Shown here in pieces: positions 1 to 5,527 of a stretch of DNA of 6,732 nucleotides. The notes beneath the pieces are model-generated. The model ran no database searches and was not told the origin of the DNA. It saw nothing but the letters and a program-made list of their open reading frames with translations. The DNA lies in contig JAEWHQ010000066.1 in assembly GCA_023387715.1 (NCBI GenBank), positions 1 to 6,732 on the forward strand, read 5' to 3'. A program made the translations under genes and the position numbers. The stretch is from Pseudomonadota bacterium. GTDB lineage: Bacteria > Pseudomonadota > Alphaproteobacteria > Rhizobiales > Rhizobiaceae. Each line of letters opens with the position of its first letter. Position 1 is the stretch's first letter.

Positions 1-766
1 CGGCGCCAAAAAAGGCTGACACCAATGAGACAAGGCCGGTGACCTGAAGTGCCGGCCCTGTCGGCGGCTCATAGCCAAAGGCGCGTAATACCGCAAAACC
101 CGGCAAATTCTGCGACGCCATGGTGACGAGATAAAGCGGCAGTGCCAGACCGACCATGGCGCTGAAATGGAAGGTTGGCGTGATGAATTCCAGCGTTGAA
201 ATTTCCGGTGCCGGAAGGCTAGGCGAGCGCCCTGTGACAAGTGCAAAAATAACACCGCCGATGAGTACGGCAATGACTGCAAGCGACGGATTAAAAAGCC
301 GGATAATGAAGAAGAGAGCTGCCAGCGGCAGCACCATCACCGGATCAATTTGCGCAGCCTTAGCCGCATTTAAGACAAAACCGACCAAAACACCGGCCAG
401 CATGCCGGAGGCCACGGCTGTCGGGATGCTGGAAACAAGGCGCGATAAAGGCTTGATAAGGCCGGTCAGAATGATCGCAATGGCGGTGACGATAAACGCA
501 CCAACCGCTTCATTGATGGTAAAGCCGCTGCTGGCACCGATTAAAGCCAGACCCGGTGTTGACCATGCGGCAATGATCGGCATTTTATAGCGGATGCTGA
601 GATAGGCGGATGCGGCGGCAATAGCCAGACAAACAGCAGTGACCCAGCTTGCGGTTTGGGTTTGACTGGCTCCCAGCACGGTGGCTGCGGCAATGATGAG
701 AGCAAGCGTGCCTCCAAAGCCGACAATAGCTGCAACACTAGATGAGGCAAGAACCGAAAACCGCAT
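1..766 (-). CDS. benE: BenE family benzoate/H+ symporter, C-terminus cut by window edge
   Basis: Inner-membrane secondary transporter of the BenE family, known for proton-coupled uptake of benzoate; the true substrate here is inferred only. The visible 255 residues are an unbroken frame of hydrophobic helices (roughly residues 10-32, 41-57, 62-80, 85-105, 117-135, 143-155, 160-178, 203-218 and 240 onward). Two stretches match E. coli BenE as I recall it: MPIIAAWSTPGLALIG at 62-77 and ALPLYLVTMASQN at 208-220, followed by a GY at 231-232. Family members have about 390-400 residues, so about a third is missing beyond the window. The start is the ATG at 766: it begins MRFSV like E. coli MRLSI, an in-frame TAA lies just upstream, and AAAGG (776-780 on the complementary strand) sits 9 nt before it. 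It follows the hydrolase gene by 30 bp, so co-transcription is likely. No terminator for this unit is in view. Confidence 0.93.
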   Translation of the reverse strand, partial: MRFSVLASSSVAAIVGFGGTLALIIAAATVLGASQTQTASWVTAVCLAIAAASAYLSIRYKMPIIAAWSTPGLALIGASSGFTINEAVGAFIVTAIAIILTGLIKPLSRLVSSIPTAVASGMLAGVLVGFVLNAAKAAQIDPVMVLPLAALFFIIRLFNPSLAVIAVLIGGVIFALVTGRSPSLPAPEISTLEFITPTFHFSAMVGLALPLYLVTMASQNLPGFAVLRAFGYEPPTGPALQVTGLVSLVSAFFGA

Positions 767-796
767 GGTATTAAACCTTTATCGGAAGGCAGAACC

Positions 797-1567
797 TTAA
801 TTGTTGATTTGGGCAATCATCATGTCGAGGGAGCGTGTCAAAAGGTCGAGATCCTGCGGGCGGGAAAGGCGATGATCACCATCGCGAACAAGGGTGAGGG
901 TGACATTATCGACCGGCAGATGTTCGGTGAGGAGAAGGGCATGTGAATAAGGCACATCTTCATCCTGACACCCTTGCAGAATATGTACCGGACAACCGGT
1001 TTCGATAATGTCTGTTAAAACCAGATTTTGCCGTCCGTCCTCAATCAGCTTGCGCGTATAGATAAAGGGATTAGGCGAATATTCTGAAGGTTCTTCAAAA
1101 TAGCCTTTTTCGATCAGCGATTTTTTATATTCTTCGCTTAAATTCGGCTCGATCAAACGTGCCGTGAAGTCCGGAGCCGGTGCAATCAGAATAATGCCGG
1201 CAGGGCCTTTGCCTTGTTTGATCAGTTCTTGCGTCATGCGCAAGGTGATCCATGCGCCCATGGAAGAGCCGACCAGAATTTGCGGATTTTTGTTATATTG
1301 ATGATGCACGGCCAGTGATTCATTCAGCCAGCGTGAAATGCAGCCTTCATTGAAGTCGCCACCCGATTCGCCGTGACCGGAATAATCGAATCGTAAAAAC
1401 TCGTGATCATTGGTTGCTGCCCATTGATCGAGTGTTTCGGCCTTCGTGCCCAGCATGTCCGACCGATAACCGCCCAGCCATGTGATTCCCGGTGCCTTGC
1501 TGCCTGCACGGTAACGCAGGGCGATAGGGGCGCCGTCCACAGTGATGAACTCTGGTTTATCTGTCAT
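797..1567 (-). CDS. alpha/beta hydrolase (serine esterase/thioesterase type)
   Basis: A cytosolic-looking 256-residue alpha/beta hydrolase with no signal peptide or membrane segment. The expected catalytic parts occur in order: an oxyanion-hole strand WLGGYRSD (30-37), the RFDYSGHGES strand-turn (59-68), the nucleophile elbow GSSMG (100-104, nucleophile Ser102), the acid in QGCQDEDVP (198-206, most likely Asp202) and the base in DGDH (229-232, His232). The overall pattern resembles the ABHD10-like group, whose members cleave acyl-thioester or acyl-glucuronide bonds; this subgroup placement is from memory and the substrate is unknown. Length is normal for a single-domain member. The ATG start has GGAGA 9 nt upstream. 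It is the first gene of a likely two-gene unit with the benzoate transporter, which might hint at aromatic or ester substrates, but adjacency alone does not show this. Confidence 0.9.
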   Translation of the reverse strand: MTDKPEFITVDGAPIALRYRAGSKAPGITWLGGYRSDMLGTKAETLDQWAATNDHEFLRFDYSGHGESGGDFNEGCISRWLNESLAVHHQYNKNPQILVGSSMGAWITLRMTQELIKQGKGPAGIILIAPAPDFTARLIEPNLSEEYKKSLIEKGYFEEPSEYSPNPFIYTRKLIEDGRQNLVLTDIIETGCPVHILQGCQDEDVPYSHALLLTEHLPVDNVTLTLVRDGDHRLSRPQDLDLLTRSLDMMIAQINN

Positions 1568-1737
1568 TGCTGCCAGTCTCCGTTTATTTCAATTATGATA
1601 GGGCTATACTTATGCGCGGCCACGTTCAATAGCGCAAAAGCCTTGAAAATCTGCCTCATATGCTTAAATATTAACGTGGAGGCACGCTTTTGACCGATTT
1701 ATTCGGTTGGGGGTGATTTTTCTTAACAAAGATGCTA
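1568..1737. other. divergent intergenic region between hydrolase and infC
   Basis: I see no gene here. For the leftward hydrolase, a weak promoter-like pair reads TTGAAC (complement of 1624-1629) and TATAGC (complement of 1603-1608), but the spacer is only 15 nt. Two short inverted repeats are present: CCACGTT (1620-1626) with AACGTGG (1673-1679), and TGCCTC (1652-1657) with GAGGCA (1679-1684). Both are too short to assign a role. A frame open from TTG at 1707 into infC has no family-like sequence before the AUU start and looks like untranslated leader. Confidence 0.5.
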
Positions 1738-1767
1738 TTGACATCCGCGCTTGCTTGGCGCCATGTC
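1738..1767 (+). promoter_or_regulatory. candidate infC promoter (perfect -35 only)
   Basis: TTGACA at 1738-1743 is a perfect match to the housekeeping -35 hexamer. At 17-18 nt spacing the -10 position reads CCATGT or CATGTC, which is a poor match, although alphaproteobacterial -10 elements are often weak. If it is used, transcription would start near 1773 and leave a leader of about 90 nt before infC. The start would then fall inside the palindrome at 1769-1781. Confidence 0.35.
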
Positions 1768-1795
1768 CCGCACTAAGTGCGACTGCGCTGGCAAG
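1750..1795 (+). promoter_or_regulatory. nested dyad upstream of infC
   Basis: Three inverted segments are nested: CTTGC (1750-1754) with GCAAG (1791-1795), GCGC (1758-1761) with GCGC (1785-1788), and CGCAC (1769-1773) with GTGCG (1777-1781) around the triloop TAA. As RNA it would be a 14-bp interrupted stem-loop; as DNA the inner 13-nt palindrome could be an operator. It has no T-tract, so it is not an intrinsic terminator. Function is unknown. If the promoter at 1738 is correct, only part of the dyad would be transcribed. Confidence 0.4.
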
Positions 1796-1850
1796 ACACT
1801 GTTATTTCGCTGTTAAGCTGATAAAAGTGCCGCCGAAAAGTTTAATAATT

Positions 1851-1868
1851 GAGGAGTTAACGACCATT
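1851..1868 (+). promoter_or_regulatory. Shine-Dalgarno and AUU start codon of infC
   Basis: GAGGAG at 1851-1856 lies 9 nt before ATT at 1866-1868, and the ATT opens directly into the conserved IF3 N-terminus (RRPFRATP). No ATG, GTG or TTG lies at a suitable place in this frame. An AUU start is the known basis of IF3 autoregulation: IF3 rejects non-canonical start codons on the 30S subunit and so represses its own mRNA when abundant. Confidence 0.85.
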
Positions 1869-2402
1869 CGCCGACCGTTCAGAGCGACGCCGGTCCAGAA
1901 AGACGGACCGCGCTCCAACCGCGATATCCGGGTTCCCCGGGTTCAGCTAATCGATGCCGAGGGCCATAACCACGGTGACATGACCATTCAGGATGCCATT
2001 GCGATGGCGGAAGAGGCAGGCCTTGATCTTGTAGAGATCGTGCCTAACGCCGAACCACCTGTTTGTAAGATTGTTGATCTGGGTAAGCTCAAGTATCAGA
2101 GTCAGAAAAAAGCCGCTGAAGCGCGCAAGAAACAGAAAACGGTCGAAATCAAAGAAATTAAGATGCGACCGAACATCGACACTCATGACTATGAAGTGAA
2201 GATGAAAGCTGCGCACCGATTCTTTGATGATGGTGATAAGGTTAAGTTCACACTACGTTTCCGTGGTCGCGAAATGGCGCACCAGGAACTGGGTATGAAG
2301 CTTTTGCAGCGTGTTAAAGAAGAAACATTAGACATCGCCAAGGTGGAAGCTGAGCCACGCCTTGAAGGTCGTCAGATGATGATGGTTCTTGCACCACGCT
2401 AA
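1866..2402 (+). CDS. infC: translation initiation factor IF-3, AUU start
   Basis: IF3 binds the 30S subunit, keeps it free of the 50S subunit and enforces correct start-codon and initiator-tRNA selection. The product has 178 residues (E. coli about 180). The N-terminal domain spans about 15-80 and includes [14 protein letters not shown] (17-30), [15 protein letters not shown] (44-58) and [14 protein letters not shown] (64-77). A basic lysine-rich linker follows (about 81-93). The C-terminal 30S-binding domain (about 93-178) contains [15 protein letters not shown] (96-110) and [13 protein letters not shown] (127-139). I chose the ATT at 1866 over longer frames because the residues before it, back to TTG at 1707, are unlike IF3 and a good Shine-Dalgarno site stands at the ATT. 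An intrinsic terminator lies 67 bp after the stop, so the gene appears to be its own transcription unit. Autorepression through the start codon is inferred from the E. coli case. Confidence 0.95.
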   Translation: MRRPFRATPVQKDGPRSNRDIRVPRVQLIDAEGHNHGDMTIQDAIAMAEEAGLDLVEIVPNAEPPVCKIVDLGKLKYQSQKKAAEARKKQKTVEIKEIKMRPNIDTHDYEVKMKAAHRFFDDGDKVKFTLRFRGREMAHQELGMKLLQRVKEETLDIAKVEAEPRLEGRQMMMVLAPR

Positions 2403-2469
2403 AGAATGTAGCTTTTTAAAGGTTTAGCTGTTCATGCTTGGCCTTATAGAAAAGTGAGTTGCTTTAATG

Positions 2470-2494
2470 AAAAACCGCCTTCGGGCGGTTTTTT
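2470..2494 (+). terminator. strong intrinsic terminator after infC
   Basis: A-tract 2470-2474, stem CCGCC (2475-2479) with GGCGG (2484-2488) around the stable tetraloop TTCG, then six T (2489-2494). The A-tract can lengthen the stem by pairing with the T-tract, and the flanking A and T runs could also allow some termination from the opposite direction. It separates infC from rpmI-rplT. Confidence 0.93.
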
Positions 2495-2533
2495 GTTTTA
2501 TGGGTTATAAAATGTCGCGCTCTGATTCAGCAG

Positions 2534-2562
2534 TTGCGTTTTTATCATATTATGCCTATAAG
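2534..2562 (+). promoter_or_regulatory. candidate promoter of rpmI-rplT
   Basis: TTGCGT (2534-2539), a 17-nt AT-rich spacer, and TATAAG (2557-2562, five of six consensus bases) fit a housekeeping sigma-70-type promoter. It sits between the infC terminator and the folded leader, and the predicted transcript start near 2568-2570 lies a few nucleotides before the first paired segment of the leader. The -35 has only the TTG conserved. Confidence 0.6.
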
Positions 2563-2567
2563 GCCTC

Positions 2568-2698
2568 GTTCGAACCGACCGGCAGGGCATGCCGTGGCGG
2601 TTTCGCATGCTTTCCAGACTTTGGTCGGTCTGGAAGTAGAAAACCAGAGCTCTGATATTCATTGCGAATGTTAAGGGCCTCTAGATTAGGAGAGCAAA
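2568..2698 (+). promoter_or_regulatory. structured rpmI-rplT mRNA leader, candidate L20-responsive element
   Basis: About 130 nt with no coding signal but dense complementarity. GCATGC (2587-2592) can pair with GCATGC (2605-2610). Next to it, TTCCAGAC (2612-2619) pairs perfectly with GTCTGGAA (2628-2635), closing an 8-nt loop. The loop bases GGTCG (2623-2627) complement CGACC (2576-2580) upstream, and this pairing extends to 7 bp (ACCGACC 2574-2580 with GGTCGGT 2623-2629) if the hairpin opens. TCTGG (2629-2633) can instead pair with CCAGA (2644-2648). The leader thus offers a pseudoknot or several competing folds. It ends in Shine-Dalgarno GGAG (2689-2692), 6 nt before the rpmI ATG; CTCT (2679-2682) could partly cover that site. 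In other bacteria L20 represses rpmI-rplT through leader RNA; assigning L20 as ligand here is inference. Confidence 0.55.
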
Positions 2699-2899
2699 AT
2701 GCCCAAGATGAAGACCAAATCCTCCGCTAAAAAGCGGTTCAAAATTACCGCTACCGGCAAAATCAAAGCTGCTGCTGCTGGTAAGCGTCATGGCATGATC
2801 AAGCGCTCGAACAAGTTCCTTCGCGATGCACGCGGCACCATGGTTCTTAGCGAACCAGATGCAAAGATCGTGAAGAAGTTCCTGCCAAACGGCCTCTAA
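2699..2899 (+). CDS. rpmI: 50S ribosomal protein L35
   Basis: A small, very basic 66-residue protein of the large ribosomal subunit. It starts [15 protein letters not shown] (1-15), followed by the family's TGKIK (19-23) and [10 protein letters not shown] (28-37), which match L35 across bacteria. Length is normal (about 65). The ATG has GGAG 6 nt upstream. It is the first gene of a two-gene unit with rplT, 28 bp away, the near-universal arrangement. Translation is the likely point of control by the upstream leader, with rplT following through coupling or co-regulation. Confidence 0.97.
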   Translation: MPKMKTKSSAKKRFKITATGKIKAAAAGKRHGMIKRSNKFLRDARGTMVLSEPDAKIVKKFLPNGL

Positions 2900-2927
2900 G
2901 CCGCTATATCCTTAAGGAGATCATACT

Positions 2928-3329
2928 ATGGCACGTGTAAAACGCGGCGTAACTGGCCACGCTAAACATAAAAAAGTTCTCAAGCAGGCAGAAGGTTTCC
3001 GCGGTCGTCGCAAGAACACCATCCGCACTGCAATGGCAGCTGTTGATCGTTCAAAGCAGTATGCTTACCGCGATCGTAAGAATCGTAAGCGTAACTTCCG
3101 CGCTCTCTGGATTCAGCGTATTAACGCTGCTGTTCGCGAGCATGGCTTGACCTATGGCCGTTTCATCGACGGTCTGATGAAGTCAAACATTGAAATCGAC
3201 CGTAAAGTTCTGTCGGATATTGCTATCCATGAACCTGAAGCATTTGTTGCTTTGGTTGATTCTGCGAAGAAGGCACTGGAATATCTGAAAGATACCACGC
3301 CTAACGCTTTTGAAGGCGCTGTACGTTAA
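2928..3329 (+). CDS. rplT: 50S ribosomal protein L20
   Basis: A 133-residue large-subunit protein, an early-assembly 23S rRNA binder and, in several bacteria, the repressor of its own operon. The basic N-terminal extension (about 1-58; [22 protein letters not shown] at 12-25, GRRKNTIR at 27-34) threads into rRNA. The globular C-terminal domain (about 60-117) includes [16 protein letters not shown] (59-74) and the [12 protein letters not shown] segment. The C-terminal tail after about 117 is typical of alphaproteobacterial L20. The ATG has AAGGAG (2914-2919) 8 nt upstream, stronger than the site before rpmI. A terminator region begins 12 bp after the stop. Its own RNA-binding ability makes it the obvious candidate to act on the rpmI leader. 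Confidence 0.97.
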   Translation: MARVKRGVTGHAKHKKVLKQAEGFRGRRKNTIRTAMAAVDRSKQYAYRDRKNRKRNFRALWIQRINAAVREHGLTYGRFIDGLMKSNIEIDRKVLSDIAIHEPEAFVALVDSAKKALEYLKDTTPNAFEGAVR

Positions 3330-3340
3330 GCCAGCCGCCT

Positions 3341-3400
3341 TCCCAAAGCACGATTGAATAACTTTTGGGACCCGCGCTGGCTCGGCTGACGCGGGTTTTC
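3341..3400 (+). terminator. tandem-hairpin terminator after rplT
   Basis: The first hairpin pairs TCCCAAA (3341-3347) with TTTGGGA (3364-3370). The second follows at once: CCCGCG (3371-3376) with CGCGGG (3390-3395), a 13-nt loop, and then TTTTC and further T-rich sequence to 3408. The second alone has intrinsic-terminator form. The loop (CTGGCT 3377-3382, CGGCTG 3383-3388) is complementary to AGCCAG (3329-3334) and CAGCCG (3332-3337) right at the rplT stop, so an alternative fold is possible. Confidence 0.75.
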
Positions 3401-3418
3401 TTATATTTCGGATTTGAT

Positions 3419-4249
3419 ATGTATATTGATACGCAAAATGCAGGACATACATGGGCTGAGGAGCATCAGGATGCTCTCGCTCAGGCTGTTTTGCGCAGTG
3501 CGGGTCAACGTATCATGAAGGCCGAGATTGCCGGACGTATTGTTTGGATCAAGCGTTATGATGTTGAAGCAGTGCCGCTGTCAAAACGTCTTCACTGCAG
3601 GCTGTCGCGCTTTGTGCCTTATGCGTTTATGCGCTCACCGCGTATCAGAGACGGCGAGGGGCAGCGAGAGCGCGAATTGCGCAAGATGCAAGCCTTTGTT
3701 GATGCGGGTTTGCAAGTGCCGGATATGGTCTGGACGCAGCCACATGTTGTGGTGCTGGGAGATGCAACTCCCACGCAGCAGGCACGCCTTGATGAATTGA
3801 AGCATCAAGATCGCCGGTTACATGACCGTGTGCTGATTGAATGTGCTGCGGCTTTAGCTAAGGCGCATGCCAAAGGGCTTTGTCATGGCCGCCCGCATCC
3901 GCGTGATTTCTTTGCAATTCAAACGAATGACGCAGTGCAGTCTGGGTTTTTGGATTTTGAAGAAGAGCCGGAAGCCGTTATGCCGCTGGCAACAGCACAG
4001 GCGCGCGATTTATGGCTGATGTTCTTCCAAATTTCATCTCAGGCACAATTGCCGGAGACAAGTGCGCAGGCATTTGCCGCTTATCGTGCGGGAGCACCTG
4101 ACGATGTTATTCGCGAGCTTGGTAAAATTGTTGATTTCTTTCGCTTTACCATTCGCCCTTTGCGCTTTTTGAAGCGTTTTTATCTGGGCGGGGATGGGAA
4201 AAGACTGTTAAAAGCGATGGAATTTTTCGATAAGGCTTTAAAGAGTTAA
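3419..4249 (+). CDS. diverged kinase-fold protein (lipopolysaccharide-kinase/InaA-like), possibly catalytically altered
   Basis: A 276-residue soluble protein whose motif order recalls small bacterial kinases of the WaaP/KdkA/InaA and RIO-like group. A strand with a candidate ATP-anchoring lysine (VWIKRY 42-47, Lys45) is followed by a helix with glutamates (RERELRKM 83-90), a catalytic-loop-like HGRPHPRDFF (156-165), a metal-binding-like FLDFEEEP (177-184, Asp179) and ARDLW (195-199). In active members the loop reads like HGD-x-HP-x-N. Here the catalytic Asp is Arg158 and the Asn is Asp163, so phosphotransfer is doubtful unless this is a family variant. I prefer the ATG at 3419 because a longer frame from 3365 would be encoded inside the rplT terminator; the ribosome site is weak (CGGA only). 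TATATT at 3402-3407 would give an almost leaderless message. Substrate and role are unknown; the position between rplT and pheS gives no clear clue. Confidence 0.7.
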   Translation: MYIDTQNAGHTWAEEHQDALAQAVLRSAGQRIMKAEIAGRIVWIKRYDVEAVPLSKRLHCRLSRFVPYAFMRSPRIRDGEGQRERELRKMQAFVDAGLQVPDMVWTQPHVVVLGDATPTQQARLDELKHQDRRLHDRVLIECAAALAKAHAKGLCHGRPHPRDFFAIQTNDAVQSGFLDFEEEPEAVMPLATAQARDLWLMFFQISSQAQLPETSAQAFAAYRAGAPDDVIRELGKIVDFFRFTIRPLRFLKRFYLGGDGKRLLKAMEFFDKALKS

Positions 4250-4396
4250 ATGCACAAATGGGGGCGGCTGGTTTTGGCAGTTGCGACCATTTGAAAGAAG
4301 ACCCGATCAGGCCGGAAAAACTGCTTTTCGACAAAGTGTTTTTTCGGTTCCAATACACCCGAAGCCCTCGTATCCCGAAGGTATAAAGGCATAATC
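4250..4396 (+). promoter_or_regulatory. intergenic leader of pheS with long hairpin and competing pairings
   Basis: No gene is supported. A 10-bp stem pairs CCGGAAAAAC (4312-4321) with GTTTTTTCGG (4338-4347, one G-U), and inside it CTTT (4324-4327) pairs with AAAG (4333-4336). The six T of the 3' arm could serve as a terminator tract for a weaker inner hairpin. TTCGG (4343-4347) can alternatively pair with CCGAA (4359-4363), which would open the long stem. CCCGAAG occurs twice (4358-4364 and 4374-4380). A 14-codon frame from ATG 4250, directly after the previous stop, contains no phenylalanine, so it does not look like a Phe attenuation peptide. AAAGG (4385-4389) is the pheS ribosome site. 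No convincing promoter was found. Confidence 0.45.
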
Positions 4397-5506
4397 ATGA
4401 GTGACCTAGAACAGTTAGAACAGACAATTATGGGCGAAATCGCTGCCGCTGGTGACGAAAGCACCATTGAGGCGGTGCGTGTTTCGGCTTTGGGTAAAAA
4501 AGGTTCGGTTTCCGAGAAGCTGAAATCATTGGGCTCGATGACACCGGAAGAACGCCAGCAGCAAGGCCCTGCCATCAACGGTTTGAAAAACCGTGTAACG
4601 GAAGCTTTGGCGGCGCGTAAATCGGAATTGCATAAGCTGGCCGTTGCTGCACGACTGGAACGTGAAAAGCTGGATGTGACTTTGCCGGTTCGCAGCTCTG
4701 CTGCTTCGCGTGGCCGCATTCATCCGATCAGTCAGGTGATTGACGAAATTACCGCGATTTTTGCCGATATGGGTTTTTCCATTGCCGAAGGTTCGGATGT
4801 TGAAACCGACTATTATAACTTCACTGCGCTGAACTTCCCTGAAGGCCATCCTGCGCGTGAAATGCACGATACATTCTTCTTCAATCCGAATGAAAATGGC
4901 GAGCGCAAATTGCTGCGCACCCATACGTCTCCGGTACAGGTTCACACTATGGAGCGCTTTGCGCAGATGCGTGACAAAGAAGGCCGTGACGAGCCTATCC
5001 GCATCGTTATTCCGGGCAAAACCTACCGCATGGATTCGGATGCAACCCACTCACCGATGTTCCATCAGGTGGAAGGTCTGGTTGTCGATAAATCTTCAAG
5101 CGTTGCCCAGATGAAATGGGTGCTTGAAGAGTTCTGCAAGGCCTTCTTTGAAGTGCCGTCAGTTAAGATGCGTATGCGTCCGAGTTTCTTCCCGTTCACC
5201 GAGCCTTCTGTTGAAGTTGACATTCAGTGCGACCGCTCGGGCAAGGAAGTGAAATTCGGCGAAGGCAATGACTGGCTGGAAATTTTGGGTTGCGGCATGG
5301 TGCATCCGAATGTGCTGCGCAATGCGGGCTTTGATCCTGATGTTTATCAGGGCTTTGCATGGGGCATGGGTATCGACCGTATCGCCATGCTGAAATATGG
5401 CATGCCTGATTTGCGCGCTTTCTTTGATGCTGATGTGCGCTGGCTCAATCATTATGGCTTCCGTCCGCTTGATCTGCCGACTTTGTTCGGCGGTCTGAGT
5501 GCATAA
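4397..5506 (+). CDS. pheS: phenylalanyl-tRNA synthetase alpha subunit
   Basis: Catalytic subunit of the cytosolic alpha2-beta2 enzyme that attaches phenylalanine to tRNA-Phe using ATP. It has 369 residues, longer than E. coli (327). The N-terminal coiled-coil (about 1-92), rich in charged and Ala/Leu residues, is the arm that contacts tRNA. The class II catalytic core follows: motif 1 around [10 protein letters not shown] (109-118), the RTHTSPVQ segment (174-181), motif 2 around [21 protein letters not shown] (207-227, Arg211), [11 protein letters not shown] (264-274) and motif 3 in [10 protein letters not shown] (323-332, Arg328). GFAWG (319-323) carries Ala321, the equivalent of E. coli Ala294 that limits the size of the amino-acid pocket, so normal Phe specificity is expected. 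The ATG has AAAGG 7 nt upstream. pheT follows after 21 bp, so the two are co-transcribed. Confidence 0.97.
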   Translation: MSDLEQLEQTIMGEIAAAGDESTIEAVRVSALGKKGSVSEKLKSLGSMTPEERQQQGPAINGLKNRVTEALAARKSELHKLAVAARLEREKLDVTLPVRSSAASRGRIHPISQVIDEITAIFADMGFSIAEGSDVETDYYNFTALNFPEGHPAREMHDTFFFNPNENGERKLLRTHTSPVQVHTMERFAQMRDKEGRDEPIRIVIPGKTYRMDSDATHSPMFHQVEGLVVDKSSSVAQMKWVLEEFCKAFFEVPSVKMRMRPSFFPFTEPSVEVDIQCDRSGKEVKFGEGNDWLEILGCGMVHPNVLRNAGFDPDVYQGFAWGMGIDRIAMLKYGMPDLRAFFDADVRWLNHYGFRPLDLPTLFGGLSA

Positions 5507-5527
5507 GAGGCGGAAAGGACAAATAAA

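Noticed and set aside
156..590. 144-codon plus-strand frame opposite benE
   Set aside because: The minus strand encodes recognisable BenE motifs through the whole stretch; the plus frame is a low-complexity shadow.
1707..1865. In-frame N-terminal extension of infC from TTG
   Set aside because: The residues are unlike IF3, the region holds a promoter-like -35 and a dyad, and the Shine-Dalgarno site stands at the ATT at 1866.
2554..2564. Small hairpin GCCT-ATA-AGGC
   Set aside because: It overlaps the -10 element and would lie upstream of the transcript start, so it is probably incidental.
2645..2654. CAGAGCTCTG palindrome in the rpmI leader
   Set aside because: A 10-nt gapless palindrome gives at most a 3-bp RNA stem; part of it is better explained as the alternative partner of 2629-2633.
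2467..2655. 62-codon frame between infC and rpmI on the plus strand
   Set aside because: It begins at the infC terminator and runs through the candidate promoter and leader hairpins, has no ribosome site and resembles no protein I know.
3365..3418. Upstream extension of the kinase-like gene
   Set aside because: It would be encoded within the rplT terminator hairpin and has no plausible ribosome site.
4250..4294. 14-codon frame after the kinase-like gene as a pheS leader peptide
   Set aside because: It has no phenylalanine codons and no ribosome site, so it lacks the features of an attenuation peptide.
4526..5050. 174-codon frame antisense to pheS
   Set aside because: It lies wholly opposite conserved PheS motifs, has no ribosome site of note, and is explained by codon use of the real gene.
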